NCBI RefSeq assembly: GCF_036014215.1
Contig: NZ_CP107921.1
Span: forward strand, 6,321,501 to 6,385,500
Reading direction: 5' to 3'
DNA from: Streptomyces sp. NBC_00440
GTDB taxonomy: Bacteria; Actinomycetota; Actinomycetes; Streptomycetales; Streptomycetaceae
DNA length: 64,000 nt
This document shows, piece after piece, positions 17,957-26,837 of this stretch. The position numbers and the translations under genes were made by a program. Positions within the stretch are counted from its first letter, which is position 1. The number at the start of each line of letters is the position of its first letter. The notes beneath the pieces were generated by a model, which worked only from the letters and a program-made list of their open reading frames with translations, made no database searches and was not told where the DNA came from.

Positions 17957-18919
17957 ATGGAGCAGAAGCCGGACGGCGGCGCAGAGGCCGGAAGCGGGAA
18001 GAGGAGACAGCTCGATCTGAGCGTCCCTCAGGTCGCGGGCAGCGCGTTCGCCGCTGTGGTGGCAGCGGTGCTGGCCTCGCAGCTCGGCGTGTACGGGACG
18101 ATCATCGGCGCGGGTCTGGTGAGCGTGGTCGCCACCTGTGGCGGCACGATCTTCCAACATCTCTTCCGGCGTACCGGGGAGCAGATCCGCGAAGTGACGG
18201 TGCAGGTCAAACCCAAGGTCCTGAAGGTCCCGGTGCGGCAGGTGCCGGGGGCCTCGGAGCCGGGGGAGGCGCCGCCGACGATCGTGGTGCCGTGGCCCGG
18301 GCCGTCCGATGCGGACCGGACGGAGTGGACGGGGCACGCCCACGGCGACGGCGAGCCGGACGCGACGCGGCTGCTGACGCCCGTCACCGACGAGGAGTTC
18401 ACCGAGGCCACGACCCACGGGACGCGGGTGCGGGGCTGGAAGCGCTCCTCCATCGCGGCCCTGGTCGTGTTCCTGGTGGCGATGAGCGGGATCACCGGCT
18501 ACGAGCTGCTCTCGGGTCACGGTCTCAGCGGCGGCTCGGGGACGACCGTGGGCTCAGTGGTCCAGGGCGGCAACGGCACCCGGCACCACTCGCCGGCGCC
18601 GGCGGTCTCGACCGACCCGCAGCAGAGCCAGGACCCCCAGCAGCACGACCGGCAGCCGAGCACCGGCCCGGACCCGTCGCCGAGCACCGGCTCCGGCACG
18701 GGCTCGGGCGACACCGGCCAGTCGAAGCCCGACCCTGGAAAGAGCGGCATGTCGACCGATCCGACGCCCAGCCCCTCGCAGTCCGCGACGGGCGGCGGCC
18801 AGACTCCGGATCCGACGCCCTCCGGCTCGTCCGGTGACGGCTCCGGCTCCGGCTCGGGCCACGACAGCACCGGCGGGCAGGACAACGCGCCGGACGCCGC
18901 CGAGAACCCGGCGGGATAG
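17957..18919 (+). CDS. Putative membrane protein with Ser/Thr/Pro/Gly-rich extracellular tail
   Basis: 320 residues, function not recognised. A hydrophobic pair of helices lies at residues ~27-70 (AGSAFAAVVAAVLASQLGVY, then TIIGAGLVSVVATCGG). A cytoplasmic stretch with basic and acidic residues follows, then one membrane segment near 175-195 (SSIAALVVFLVAMSGITGY) and a C-terminal ~125-residue low-complexity tail rich in Ser, Thr, Gly, Pro, Asp and Gln, likely outside the cell. ATG at 17957 was chosen (GGGG upstream); GTG at 17954 is adjacent. A perfect hairpin follows the stop. Confidence 0.85.
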   Translation: MEQKPDGGAEAGSGKRRQLDLSVPQVAGSAFAAVVAAVLASQLGVYGTIIGAGLVSVVATCGGTIFQHLFRRTGEQIREVTVQVKPKVLKVPVRQVPGASEPGEAPPTIVVPWPGPSDADRTEWTGHAHGDGEPDATRLLTPVTDEEFTEATTHGTRVRGWKRSSIAALVVFLVAMSGITGYELLSGHGLSGGSGTTVGSVVQGGNGTRHHSPAPAVSTDPQQSQDPQQHDRQPSTGPDPSPSTGSGTGSGDTGQSKPDPGKSGMSTDPTPSPSQSATGGGQTPDPTPSGSSGDGSGSGSGHDSTGGQDNAPDAAENPAG

Positions 18920-18920
18920 C

Positions 18921-18966
18921 ACCTCCGCCGGGTGACGGGCCCGCAGGCCCGTCACCCGGCGGAGGT
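18921..18966. terminator. Bidirectional terminator, 21-bp perfect stem
   Basis: The arms 18921-18941 and 18946-18966 are perfectly complementary (starting ACCTCCGCCGGGTGACGGG) around a CGCA loop, between convergent genes. The right arm touches the stop codon of the oxidase gene. Confidence 0.88.
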
Positions 18967-20318
18967 CACTCGCCCAGGACCCGGCGCAGGTAGTCGTTGC
19001 CGAACAGCCGCTGCGGGTCGAGCCGGTCGCGTACGGCCGTGAACTCGCCGAAGCGCGGGTAGACCTCCGCCAGATACGCCGCGTCGCGGGTGTGCAGCTT
19101 GCCCCAGTGCGGCCGGCCGCCGTGCGCGGTCATGATCCGCTCCACCGCGGTGAAGTACGCCCGGTGCGGGGTGCCCCGGTACACATGCGCAGCGATGTAC
19201 GCGCTGTCCCGGCCCGAGGCCGTGGAGAGCGCGATGTCGTCCGCGGGCGCCGTGCGGACCTCCACGGGGAAGCTCACCCGCAGCGGCGAGCGCTCCACCA
19301 TCGCCTTGACCTCCCGCAGCGCGTCGACCGCGGCCTCCCGGGGCAGGGCGTACTCCATCTCCACGAAGCGCACCCGGCGCGGACTTGTGAAGACCTTGTA
19401 CGGGATGTCCGTGTAGGTGCGGGCCGACAGCGCCCGGCTGGAGATCTTCGCGATCGCGGGAATCGTCGCGGGGACGGCCTTCCCCAGCGAACACGCCGCC
19501 TGGAAGACACCGTTGGAGAGCAGCTCGTCCTCGATCCAGCCGGACACCCGGCCGGGCGGGGCGGCCGGACCCGCACTGCGGTTGTTGCGCTTCGTATTGC
19601 AGTTGCCGGTGTGCGGGAACCAGTAGAACTCGAAGTGCTCGTTCTCGGCGACCAGCTGGTCGAAGTCGGCGGTCACCCGGTCGAAGCCCATCGGCTCCTC
19701 GCGGGCCGTCAGCAGGAAGACCGGCTCCACCGCGAAGGTGATCGCCGTGACGACGCCCAGCGCACCGAGCCCGATCCGGGCGGCCGCGAAGACGTCGGGG
19801 TGCTCCGTCGCCGAGCACGTCAGCACCGAGCCGTCGGCCGTCACCAGTTCGAGCGCCCGGATCTGCGCGGAGATCGAGGCGGACTCGCGGCCGGTGCCAT
19901 GGGTGCCGGTGCTGGTGGCGCCGGCCACCGTCTGATCCATGATGTCGCCCATGTTCGTGAGGGTGAGCCCCTCACGCGCCAGCGCCTGGTTGAGCCGCTT
20001 CAGCGGTGTTCCGGCCTCGACGGTCACCGTGCCCGCCGCGCGGTCGATCTCCCGGATGCCGGTGAGGAGACCGGGGCGTATCAGCAGCCCGTCGGTCGCC
20101 GCCGCAGCCGTGAAGGAGTGGCCGGTGCCGACGGCCTTCACCTTCAGGCCCTCGTCCGCCGCCCGCCTCACGGCCTCGGCCAGCTCGGCGGCGGACGCCG
20201 GGGTCACCTCCCGCGCCGGGCGGGCGGTGACATTCCCCGCCCAGTTACGCCAGGTCCCCGCCGGCCGTACCGCCGTCGCCGTCCGTGCCGCAGCCGGTGT
20301 TCTCGCTGTACCGGTCAT
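18966..20318 (-). CDS. FAD-linked D-arabinono-1,4-lactone oxidase family protein
   Basis: 450 residues of the vanillyl-alcohol-oxidase flavoprotein group. The FAD-binding N-terminal domain has VKAVGTGHSF, whose His is the usual covalent flavin attachment site, and ATSTGTHGTG. The C-terminal ALO domain includes HWGKLHT and ends FGNDYLRRVLG. Members oxidise aldonolactones or alditols with oxygen. ATG at 20318 follows GGGAG. It overlaps the 3' end of the upstream MFS gene by 74 bp, and no later start codon keeps the domain intact, so the overlap looks real. The substrate is unknown. Confidence 0.9.
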   Translation of the reverse strand: MTGTARTPAAARTATAVRPAGTWRNWAGNVTARPAREVTPASAAELAEAVRRAADEGLKVKAVGTGHSFTAAAATDGLLIRPGLLTGIREIDRAAGTVTVEAGTPLKRLNQALAREGLTLTNMGDIMDQTVAGATSTGTHGTGRESASISAQIRALELVTADGSVLTCSATEHPDVFAAARIGLGALGVVTAITFAVEPVFLLTAREEPMGFDRVTADFDQLVAENEHFEFYWFPHTGNCNTKRNNRSAGPAAPPGRVSGWIEDELLSNGVFQAACSLGKAVPATIPAIAKISSRALSARTYTDIPYKVFTSPRRVRFVEMEYALPREAAVDALREVKAMVERSPLRVSFPVEVRTAPADDIALSTASGRDSAYIAAHVYRGTPHRAYFTAVERIMTAHGGRPHWGKLHTRDAAYLAEVYPRFGEFTAVRDRLDPQRLFGNDYLRRVLGE

Positions 20319-21522
20319 CCGCCCCGCTCCCGTCTAGTGGCACCGGCAGATTGAGCCGGCGGTACCCGGGCAACGCCACCACGGCCGCGAGCGCTCCCGC
20401 CACGAGCGGCACCAGATAACCCTGGCGTGCCCCGCCCGCGTCGACCGCCCAGCCGGCGGCCGAAGAGCCGAGTGCCACCCCGACGGCGAGCCCGGTACTG
20501 GTCCAGGTCATGCCCTCGGTCAGCCTGCTGCGCGGTACGTGCTGCTCGACGAGGGCCATCGTGGTCACCATCGTCGGTGCGACGAAGAGCCCCGCGACAA
20601 AGAGCGCCCCGGCCAGAAACGGCAGGTTCCCGGCCAGTTGGAGGGGGATCATACTCAGCGCCATCGCGCACACCCCCACCAGCCACCTGCTGGAAGCGGC
20701 CCCCCGGAGATGCAGCAGCCCGAAGACCGCCCCGGCCAGACACGATCCGAGCGCGTACACCGCGAGGACCAGACTGGCCAGCGCCTTGTGGCCGCGCTCG
20801 TCGGCGAACGCGACCGTCACCACGTCGATCGATCCGAAGATCGCGCCCGTCGCCACGAACGTCAGCACCAGCAGCCGCAGCCCGGGGGAGCCCAGCGCGG
20901 AGCCACCGGGGCCGTGGCCGTGCGGGTGCGGAGCCGGTTCGGTGGCGCGCTGCGCGGTCAGCCAGCACACCCCCACGACGAGGAAGCCGCCCGCCATCAG
21001 CGGGCCTGCCTCGGGGAACCAGGCGGTGGAGAGCCCGATGGAGAGGATCGGACCGAAGATGAAGCACACCTCGTCGACGATCGACTCCCAGGAGTACGCC
21101 GCGTGCAGCATGCGCGGATCGCCCCGGTGCATCGCCGCCCAGCGGGCCCTGACCATCGAGCCGACGCTCGGGACACAGCCCCCGCCGGCCGCGCAGACGA
21201 AGAGCGTCCAGTCCGGCAGCCGCTGCTGCGCACAGACCAGCAGTCCGGCCACGGCGACGGCGGAGACGACGGTCGCCCGGCGCAGCACCCGCCGCTGTCC
21301 GTGCCGGTCGACGAGCCGGGAGATCTGCGGGCCGATGGCTGCCGCGGACAGCGCGAGCGTCGCCGAGAGCGCGCCGGCGAGTCCGTACCGCCCGGTGAGC
21401 TGCGAGATCATGGTCACCACGCCGATGCCCAGCATGGACAGCGGCATCCGGCCGAGGAGTCCGGCCGCCGAGAACCCCTTGGTGCCGGGGGCGGCGAAGA
21501 TCGCACGGTAAGGACTGGTCAA
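20245..21522 (-). CDS. MFS transporter
   Basis: 425 residues with about 12 predicted membrane segments. The loop 2-3 signature region is DRHGQRRVLRR near residue 72. The C-terminal ~30 residues are hydrophilic (GSGADDRYSENTGCG) and are encoded in the part overlapping the oxidase gene. Start is TTG at 21522 with GGAG upstream. It is co-transcribed with the lactone oxidase, so it may move its substrate or product; efflux of an unrelated compound is equally possible. Confidence 0.88.
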   Translation of the reverse strand: MTSPYRAIFAAPGTKGFSAAGLLGRMPLSMLGIGVVTMISQLTGRYGLAGALSATLALSAAAIGPQISRLVDRHGQRRVLRRATVVSAVAVAGLLVCAQQRLPDWTLFVCAAGGGCVPSVGSMVRARWAAMHRGDPRMLHAAYSWESIVDEVCFIFGPILSIGLSTAWFPEAGPLMAGGFLVVGVCWLTAQRATEPAPHPHGHGPGGSALGSPGLRLLVLTFVATGAIFGSIDVVTVAFADERGHKALASLVLAVYALGSCLAGAVFGLLHLRGAASSRWLVGVCAMALSMIPLQLAGNLPFLAGALFVAGLFVAPTMVTTMALVEQHVPRSRLTEGMTWTSTGLAVGVALGSSAAGWAVDAGGARQGYLVPLVAGALAAVVALPGYRRLNLPVPLDGSGADDRYSENTGCGTDGDGGTAGGDLA

Positions 21523-21661
21523 GAAGGGCTCCGGTAAGGCGTACTGATGGTTTGCGCAGCTTACGGGCGGTGATCGGCGCCGAGCACCGGGGGGCAGCTA
21601 CGACCAGGCGTTCCGTGGGGGGTCCCGGAGCCTGTCGGACCCGGGTGGCAGGATCTGGGGC

Positions 21662-22774
21662 ATGTCCGATCAGCGCGATCCAGCTCCCTACGACGCCCTC
21701 CTGCTGCTCTCCTTCGGCGGTCCCGAGGGCCCGGACGACGTGGTCCCGTTCCTGGAGAACGTGACCCGCGGCCGCGGCATCCCGAAGGAACGGCTCAAGG
21801 AGGTGGGGCAGCACTACTTCCTGTTCGACGGGATCAGCCCCATCAACGGCCAGAACCGGGCCCTCCTCGACGCGCTCCGCAAGGACTTCGCCGGACACGG
21901 TCTCGACCTGCCGGTGTACTGGGGCAACCGCAACTGGGCGCCGTATCTGACCGACACCCTGCGCGAGATGACCGCCGACGGGCACCGCCGTATCGCCGTC
22001 CTGGCCACCAGCGCGTACGCCTCGTACTCCGGCTGCCGCCAGTACCGCGAGGACCTCGCGGGGGCGCTGGCCACGCTGGAGGCGGAAGGGCTCGATCTGC
22101 CGCGCGTCGACAAGCTGCGGCACTACTTCAACCACCCGGGGTTCGTCGGGCCCATGGCCGACGGCGTCCTGAAGTCCCTGGCGGAGCTGGACGACGCGGT
22201 CCGGGCCGGCGCGCACCTGGCGTTCACCACGCACTCCATCCCCACCGCCGCGGCCGACAGCTCGGGGCCCGAAGGCGGGGCGTACGTCGCCGAGCACCTG
22301 GACGTGGCACGGGTGATCGTCGAGAGGGTCCGCGCCGAGACCGGCGCCGACCACTCCTGGCAGCTCGTCTACCAGTCGCGCAGCGGCTCCCCGCAGACCC
22401 CGTGGCTGGAACCGGACATCTGTGACCACCTCACGGAGCTGCACGGGGCGGGGGTGCCCGCCGTCGTCATGGTGCCCATCGGCTTCGTGTCGGACCACAT
22501 GGAGGTCCTGTACGACCTGGACACCGAGGCGGTCGCGAAGGCGGCCGAACTGGGCCTGCCCGCCGTGCGGTCGGCGACCGTCGGCGCCGACCCGCGCTTC
22601 GCCGCTGCGGTACGCGACCTCCTGCTGGAGCGGGCGGCCGCCGAGCAGGGCCGCCCGGTGGAGCGCTGCGCTCTCGGCGCGCTGGGCGCCTCGCACGACG
22701 TCTGCCCGGTCGGCTGCTGCCCGGCCCGCACGGCCAGGCCGGCGGCCGCGGGCGCCGACAGCCCGTACGCGTAG
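21662..22774 (+). CDS. hemH: Ferrochelatase (coproporphyrin type in actinobacteria)
   Basis: 370 residues. Inserts iron into the porphyrin in haem synthesis; actinobacterial enzymes use coproporphyrin III (CpfC). Motifs: [19 protein letters not shown] at the start, [11 protein letters not shown], the metal-site His in FTTHSIP, and [15 protein letters not shown]. Several C-terminal Cys residues (HDVCPVGCC) fit the [2Fe-2S] cluster found in actinobacterial ferrochelatases. ATG at 21662. Confidence 0.95.
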   Translation: MSDQRDPAPYDALLLLSFGGPEGPDDVVPFLENVTRGRGIPKERLKEVGQHYFLFDGISPINGQNRALLDALRKDFAGHGLDLPVYWGNRNWAPYLTDTLREMTADGHRRIAVLATSAYASYSGCRQYREDLAGALATLEAEGLDLPRVDKLRHYFNHPGFVGPMADGVLKSLAELDDAVRAGAHLAFTTHSIPTAAADSSGPEGGAYVAEHLDVARVIVERVRAETGADHSWQLVYQSRSGSPQTPWLEPDICDHLTELHGAGVPAVVMVPIGFVSDHMEVLYDLDTEAVAKAAELGLPAVRSATVGADPRFAAAVRDLLLERAAAEQGRPVERCALGALGASHDVCPVGCCPARTARPAAAGADSPYA

Positions 22775-22829
22775 AGCCGACAGCCGTACACGTGCATCAG
22801 TGTCCGTACGCGCGATCCGAGGGAGAACC

Positions 22830-23630
22830 GTGACCGACCAGCTCCACACCGAACTGCTCGAACTGGCACTGGAGGCCGCCCGGCGCGCAGGGGCGCTGCT
22901 GCGGGACGGGCGCCCCGCCGACCTGGAGGTGGCGGCGACCAAGTCCAGCCCCATCGATGTCGTCACCGAGATGGACATCGCGGCCGAGAAGCTGATCACC
23001 GGCTATCTCACCGGTCTGCGTCCCGACGACGGGTTCCTGGGCGAGGAGGGCGCGAGCGCCGAGGGCAGCAGCGGTGTCCGCTGGGTCATCGACCCGCTGG
23101 ACGGCACCGTCAACTACCTCTACGGATTGCCCACTTGGTCCGTCTCGATCGCGGCCGAACAGGACGGCGAGACGGTCGCGGGAGTGGTGGCGGTCCCGAT
23201 GCGCGGTGAGACGTTCCACGCGGTGCTCGGCGGCGGCGCCCACCTCGGCGGCGCGCGGCTGCGGTGCAGGCCCGCGCCCCCGCTCGACCAGGCGCTGGTA
23301 TCGACCGGCTTCAACTACGTCACGACCGTGCGCACCCACCAGGCGGCCGTGGCCCAGCGGCTGATCCCGCAGCTGCGGGACATCCGGCGCGGCGGCTCGG
23401 CCGCGATCGACCTCTGTGACGTGGCCGCCGGCCGGCTCGACGGCTACTACGAGCGCGGGCTGCATCCCTGGGACCGGGCGGCCGGTGACCTGATCGCCCG
23501 TGAGGCGGGCGCACTGACCGGGGGACGGCCCGGGGAGCGCCCGACGGACGATCTGACGGTCGCCGCGCCGCCCGGTGTCTTCGAACCGCTCCAGGCGCTG
23601 CTGGAGCAGTACGGCGCCTGGCACGACTGA
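22830..23630 (+). CDS. Inositol monophosphatase family protein (SuhB/IMPase)
   Basis: 266 residues. Mg-dependent phosphatase fold with the metal-site motifs LGEEG and WVIDPLDGTVNY, and HPWDRAAGDLI near the C-terminus. Substrates in the family include inositol-1-phosphate and related sugar phosphates. GTG at 22830 with AGGGAGA upstream. In Mycobacterium a suhB gene sits at the edge of the same dut/DUF4193 block, which supports the assignment. A strong terminator follows. Confidence 0.93.
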   Translation: MTDQLHTELLELALEAARRAGALLRDGRPADLEVAATKSSPIDVVTEMDIAAEKLITGYLTGLRPDDGFLGEEGASAEGSSGVRWVIDPLDGTVNYLYGLPTWSVSIAAEQDGETVAGVVAVPMRGETFHAVLGGGAHLGGARLRCRPAPPLDQALVSTGFNYVTTVRTHQAAVAQRLIPQLRDIRRGGSAAIDLCDVAAGRLDGYYERGLHPWDRAAGDLIAREAGALTGGRPGERPTDDLTVAAPPGVFEPLQALLEQYGAWHD

Positions 23631-23637
23631 GCGCGGA

Positions 23638-23675
23638 CGAGGCCCCCGGCACCGTCCCAGGTGCCGGGGGCCTCG
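23638..23675 (+). terminator. Terminator after the IMPase gene
   Basis: 16-bp perfect stem (CGAGGCCCCCGGCACC and its complement) with a 6-nt loop, 8 bp after the stop. Confidence 0.85.
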
Positions 23676-23676
23676 T

Positions 23677-23730
23677 GGATGCGCTGTGCTGGTCCGGATG
23701 TCGGGCTGGTCCGGATGCGCTGTGCTGGTC
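23677..23730. repeat. 18-bp direct repeat
   Basis: GGATGCGCTGTGCTGGTC is present at 23677-23694 and 23713-23730, and the spacer repeats GCTGGTCCGGATG in part. The second copy runs into the stop codon of the small gene at 23729. Confidence 0.85.
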
Positions 23731-23938
23731 AGGCGGCCGCGGTGTGGATGTCCACGCCGGACTCGGCGGTCAGGGCGGGCTCGACCGCCACACCGTGTTC
23801 GGCCGCGAGGCGGTGAAGATCGTCCAGCTCGCCCTGCTCGACCTCCGCCAGAAAGTCGTCGCCGGACTCGCGGGCACGCGTCAGGTCGGTCTGGGTGGCC
23901 TTTATACGCTGCAGCAGACCTGCGGTGAATGCGTCCAT
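23729..23938 (-). CDS. Small conserved helical protein
   Basis: 69 residues, largely helical and charged (LLQRIKATQTDLTRARESGD...FLAEVEQGELDDLHRLAAEH). I recognise the sequence style from Streptomyces but know no function. It lies between the IMPase gene and cutRS and is divergent from cutR. No membrane segment or metal site. Confidence 0.8.
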   Translation of the reverse strand: MDAFTAGLLQRIKATQTDLTRARESGDDFLAEVEQGELDDLHRLAAEHGVAVEPALTAESGVDIHTAAA

Positions 23939-24111
23939 GGGTGCGCCCCCTCGTCGTGGGTCGGTGGCACGGGGGTGTGCCGAGGGTTGTCAACTGATCA
24001 CGCGTCCCCGGTGGTGGCGGAGCGGGGTGTGGCGTGCCCCGTACAGGGCGTGATCGGCGGGTGTGCAGTCGTCCTCCCCTTGCTCTGCCTCAGAGAAACC
24101 TCAACCGCACC

Positions 24112-24129
24112 GGGAATCCCTGAATTCCC
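24112..24129. promoter_or_regulatory. Inverted repeat upstream of cutR
   Basis: GGGAAT-N6-ATTCCC, extendable with one bulge to CCGGGAAT / ATTCCCCGG, about 110 bp before the cutR start. It could be an operator; nothing else is seen in the ~300 bp between 23939 and 24237. Confidence 0.4.
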
Positions 24130-24237
24130 CGGCGTCCGCTGCCTTACAGCCGGTTTATGGCCGTACGGGGCAGGATGGAAGTACACACCCCATGCAAGAC
24201 CTGCCCGGACACGGGCTGTAACGGAAGGACAAGCGCC

Positions 24238-24891
24238 GTGCGCGTACTCGTCGTCGAGGACGAGCAGCTGCTCGCCGATGCGGTGGCCACCGGACTTCGC
24301 CGGGAGGCCATGGCCGTCGACGTCGTGTACGACGGCGCCGCGGCCCTGGAGCGGATCGGGGTCAACGACTACGACGTCGTGGTCCTCGACCGGGACCTGC
24401 CGGTGGTCCACGGCGACGACGTCTGCCGCAAGATCGTCGAACTCGGCATGCCCACCCGGGTGCTGATGCTCACGGCTTCGGGCGACGTCAGCGACCGCGT
24501 GGAGGGCCTGGAGATCGGCGCGGACGACTATCTGCCCAAGCCCTTCGCGTTCACCGAGCTGACCGCGCGGGTCCGGGCCCTCGGGCGCCGTACGACGGTC
24601 GCCCTGCCGCCCGTCCTGGAGCGGGCCGGCATCAAGCTGGACCCCAACCGCCGCGAGGTCTTCCGGGAGGGCCGCGAGATCCAGCTGGCCCCCAAGGAGT
24701 TCGCCGTGCTCGAAGTACTGATGCGCAGCGAGGGCGCGGTCGTCTCGGCCGAGCAGCTCCTGGAGAAGGCCTGGGACGAGAACACCGATCCCTTCACCAA
24801 CGTCGTACGGGTGACCGTCATGACGCTGCGCCGCAAGCTCGGTGAGCCCCCGGTCATCGTGACCGTCCCGGGCTCGGGCTACCGGATCTGA
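24238..24891 (+). CDS. cutR: Two-component response regulator CutR
   Basis: 217 residues of the OmpR/PhoB class. The receiver domain has the acidic pair ED at 8-9, phosphoacceptor Asp51 in VVVLDRDLP, and Lys in LPKPF. The C-terminal winged helix ends VPGSGYRI. GTG at 24238 is fixed by GGAAGGA upstream. CutRS is a conserved Streptomyces system that influences antibiotic production and responds to extracytoplasmic protein folding or redox state. The partner kinase is the next gene, 7 bp away. Confidence 0.95.
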   Translation: MRVLVVEDEQLLADAVATGLRREAMAVDVVYDGAAALERIGVNDYDVVVLDRDLPVVHGDDVCRKIVELGMPTRVLMLTASGDVSDRVEGLEIGADDYLPKPFAFTELTARVRALGRRTTVALPPVLERAGIKLDPNRREVFREGREIQLAPKEFAVLEVLMRSEGAVVSAEQLLEKAWDENTDPFTNVVRVTVMTLRRKLGEPPVIVTVPGSGYRI

Positions 24892-24898
24892 GCGCCCC

Positions 24899-26134
24899 GT
24901 GGCCAACACCCCGGCGGCGCCCGCGGCGCCGCCCAAACCGACCTGGGACCCGAAGAGCTCGGAGTCCCTCTCCCCGCTGCTGCGGCCGACCATCCGGATA
25001 CGCCTGACGCTGCTGTACGGCGGGATGTTCCTGATCGCCGGGATCCTGCTGTTGACGATCATCTACATGCTGGCGGCGCAGGCGCTCAACGTCGGCGGCG
25101 AGCTGCCTTTCAAGATCGTCTCGGGTCAGGTCACCAGCGGAGTGTGCAACCTGCCCACCAACGGTGGTTCCGCGGACCAGTTCAACCAGGCGATGAACTC
25201 CTGCGTCAACCACCAGCGCCAGCAGGCGCTGGACCACCTGCTGGCCAGGTCGCTGTACGCCCTCGTCGGCCTCAGCATCATCGCCTTCGCCTTCGGCTAC
25301 GCGGTGGCGGGCCGGGTGCTGTCCCCGCTCGGCAGGATGACCCGTACGGCCCGCCGCGTGGCCGGTACGGACCTGACCCGCCGGATCGAGCTGGACGGCC
25401 CGGACGACGAGCTCAAGGAGCTCGCCGACACCTTCGACGAGATGCTCGACCGGCTGGAGCGGGCCTTCACCGCGCAGCAGCGGTTCGTCGCCAACGCGTC
25501 GCACGAACTCCGCACACCGCTGGCCATCAACCGCACGCTCCTGGAGGTGCACCTCTCCGACCCGGGTGCGCCCGTCGAGCTCACCCAGCTAGGCAAGACG
25601 CTGCTGGCCACCAATGAGCGCAGCGAGCAGTTGGTCGAGGGGCTGCTGCTGCTGGCCCGCAGCGACAACCAGATCGTCGAGCGGAAGCCGGTCGACCTGG
25701 CCGAGGTGGCCACCCGCGCCATCGACCAGACCCTCGCGGAGGCCGCGACGAAGGGGGTGGAGATCCGCGGGGAGCAGTCGGCCGCGGTCGTCCAGGGCAA
25801 CGGCATCCTGCTGGAGCGCATCGCCCTCAACCTCGTCCAGAACGCCGTGCGCTACAACGTCGCGGAGGACGGCTGGGTGGAGGTCACCACCGAACTGCAG
25901 CCGGGCCAGGCGCTGCTGGTGGTTTCGAACACGGGTCCCGTGGTTCCCGCTTACGAGATCGACAACCTCTTCGAGCCGTTCAGGCGCCTGCGCACCGAGC
26001 GGACCGGCAGCGACAAGGGCGTCGGGCTGGGTCTGTCCATCGCGCGCTCGGTCGCCCGCGCCCACGGAGGCCGTATCATCGCGGAGCCCCGCGAGGGCGG
26101 TGGCCTCGTGATGCGTGTCACGTTGCCTGTCTGA
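24899..26134 (+). CDS. cutS: Two-component sensor kinase CutS
   Basis: 411 residues. Membrane helices at ~38-60 and ~117-140 enclose a short outer sensor domain with two cysteines (Cys83 and Cys102) that could form a disulfide. HAMP follows, then the dimerisation domain with phospho-His202 in ANASHELRTPL, N-box NLVQNAVRYN and G-box GVGLGLSIARS. It phosphorylates CutR. GTG at 24899. The gene is followed by a 395-bp gap full of inverted repeats. Confidence 0.95.
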   Translation: MANTPAAPAAPPKPTWDPKSSESLSPLLRPTIRIRLTLLYGGMFLIAGILLLTIIYMLAAQALNVGGELPFKIVSGQVTSGVCNLPTNGGSADQFNQAMNSCVNHQRQQALDHLLARSLYALVGLSIIAFAFGYAVAGRVLSPLGRMTRTARRVAGTDLTRRIELDGPDDELKELADTFDEMLDRLERAFTAQQRFVANASHELRTPLAINRTLLEVHLSDPGAPVELTQLGKTLLATNERSEQLVEGLLLLARSDNQIVERKPVDLAEVATRAIDQTLAEAATKGVEIRGEQSAAVVQGNGILLERIALNLVQNAVRYNVAEDGWVEVTTELQPGQALLVVSNTGPVVPAYEIDNLFEPFRRLRTERTGSDKGVGLGLSIARSVARAHGGRIIAEPREGGGLVMRVTLPV

Positions 26135-26529
26135 GCCGGTCGGCGGGGGTAGGCCGGATGTTCGCTTTGCGCGGAATTTTCGGGACGCGTTCCCGTAAGA
26201 CAGATGTGCGATCGGTCACAGGGCCGATTTTCCGTCTACCTACTCTCCGTGATCCCCAAATCCCCGAAAACCCGGGAAAACCCTGGGTTTCCAGGGGGTG
26301 CGATCACGGGAAGTACACGGGGTGGTGCCCGCAAAGCACTACCCCGGGACCGTGTACGGTCCCGATCGCCATCCAAATCGATCTCTCCCCGGGGATCCGG
26401 TTGGGTGTCGATTGAGTAACAGACCTTGATGTGAGGCAAAATCTCCGCCTCGGGTCGGGCACAAGTCCGGCCTCTCACGCGTTACGTGCGCTGGAGACAC
26501 CGCAAATACCCAGAGGGGGAGAGCGCGAC
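26135..26529 (+). other. Structured intergenic region between cutS and the DUF4193 gene
   Basis: No gene. Stem A: CCGTGATC (26247-26254) pairs with GATCACGG (26302-26309) and encloses AAACCC/GGGTTT and CCC/GGG pairs. Stem B: GTACACGG (26313-26320) pairs with CCGTGTAC (26350-26357) around GGTGGTGC / GCACTACC with a CCGCAAA loop. An alternative 9-bp palindrome, CGGGACCGT (26345-26353) / ACGGTCCCG (26356-26364), competes with B. The mutually exclusive pairings look like a terminator/antiterminator or a structured 5' leader of the DUF4193 gene. It does not match a riboswitch I can name. Confidence 0.5.
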
Positions 26530-26826
26530 ATGGCTACGGATTACGACACTCCACGCAAGACCGACGACGACAGCGACCAGGACAGTCTGGAAGAGCTCAA
26601 GGCACGTCGGAACGACAAGTCGACAGCTGCTGTCGACGTAGACGAGTTCGAGCAGGCCGAGGGTCTTGAGCTGCCCGGCGCCGACCTGTCCAACGAAGAG
26701 CTGTCGGTCCGGGTGCTGCCCCGGCAGGCCGACGAGTTCACCTGCATGAGCTGCTTCCTCGTGCACCACCGCAGTCAGCTGGCGCGCGAGAAGAACGGCC
26801 AGCCCATCTGCCGCGACTGCGACTGA
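26530..26826 (+). CDS. DUF4193 zinc-ribbon-like protein
   Basis: 98 residues. The N-terminal ~60 residues are acidic and disordered (TDDDSDQDSLEELKARRND); the C-terminal end has two Cys pairs, TCMSC and CRDC, a compact zinc-binding pattern. DUF4193 is nearly universal in Actinobacteria and sits in the same block in Mycobacterium; its function is not known to me. ATG at 26530 has GAGGGGGAG upstream. Confidence 0.92.
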   Translation: MATDYDTPRKTDDDSDQDSLEELKARRNDKSTAAVDVDEFEQAEGLELPGADLSNEELSVRVLPRQADEFTCMSCFLVHHRSQLAREKNGQPICRDCD

Positions 26827-26837
26827 GGTAGTCGGCC

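Noticed and set aside
20315..22999. 894-codon minus-strand ORF across the MFS, ferrochelatase and IMPase genes
   Set aside because: It covers three clearly coding genes in other frames or strands and has no coherent domain.
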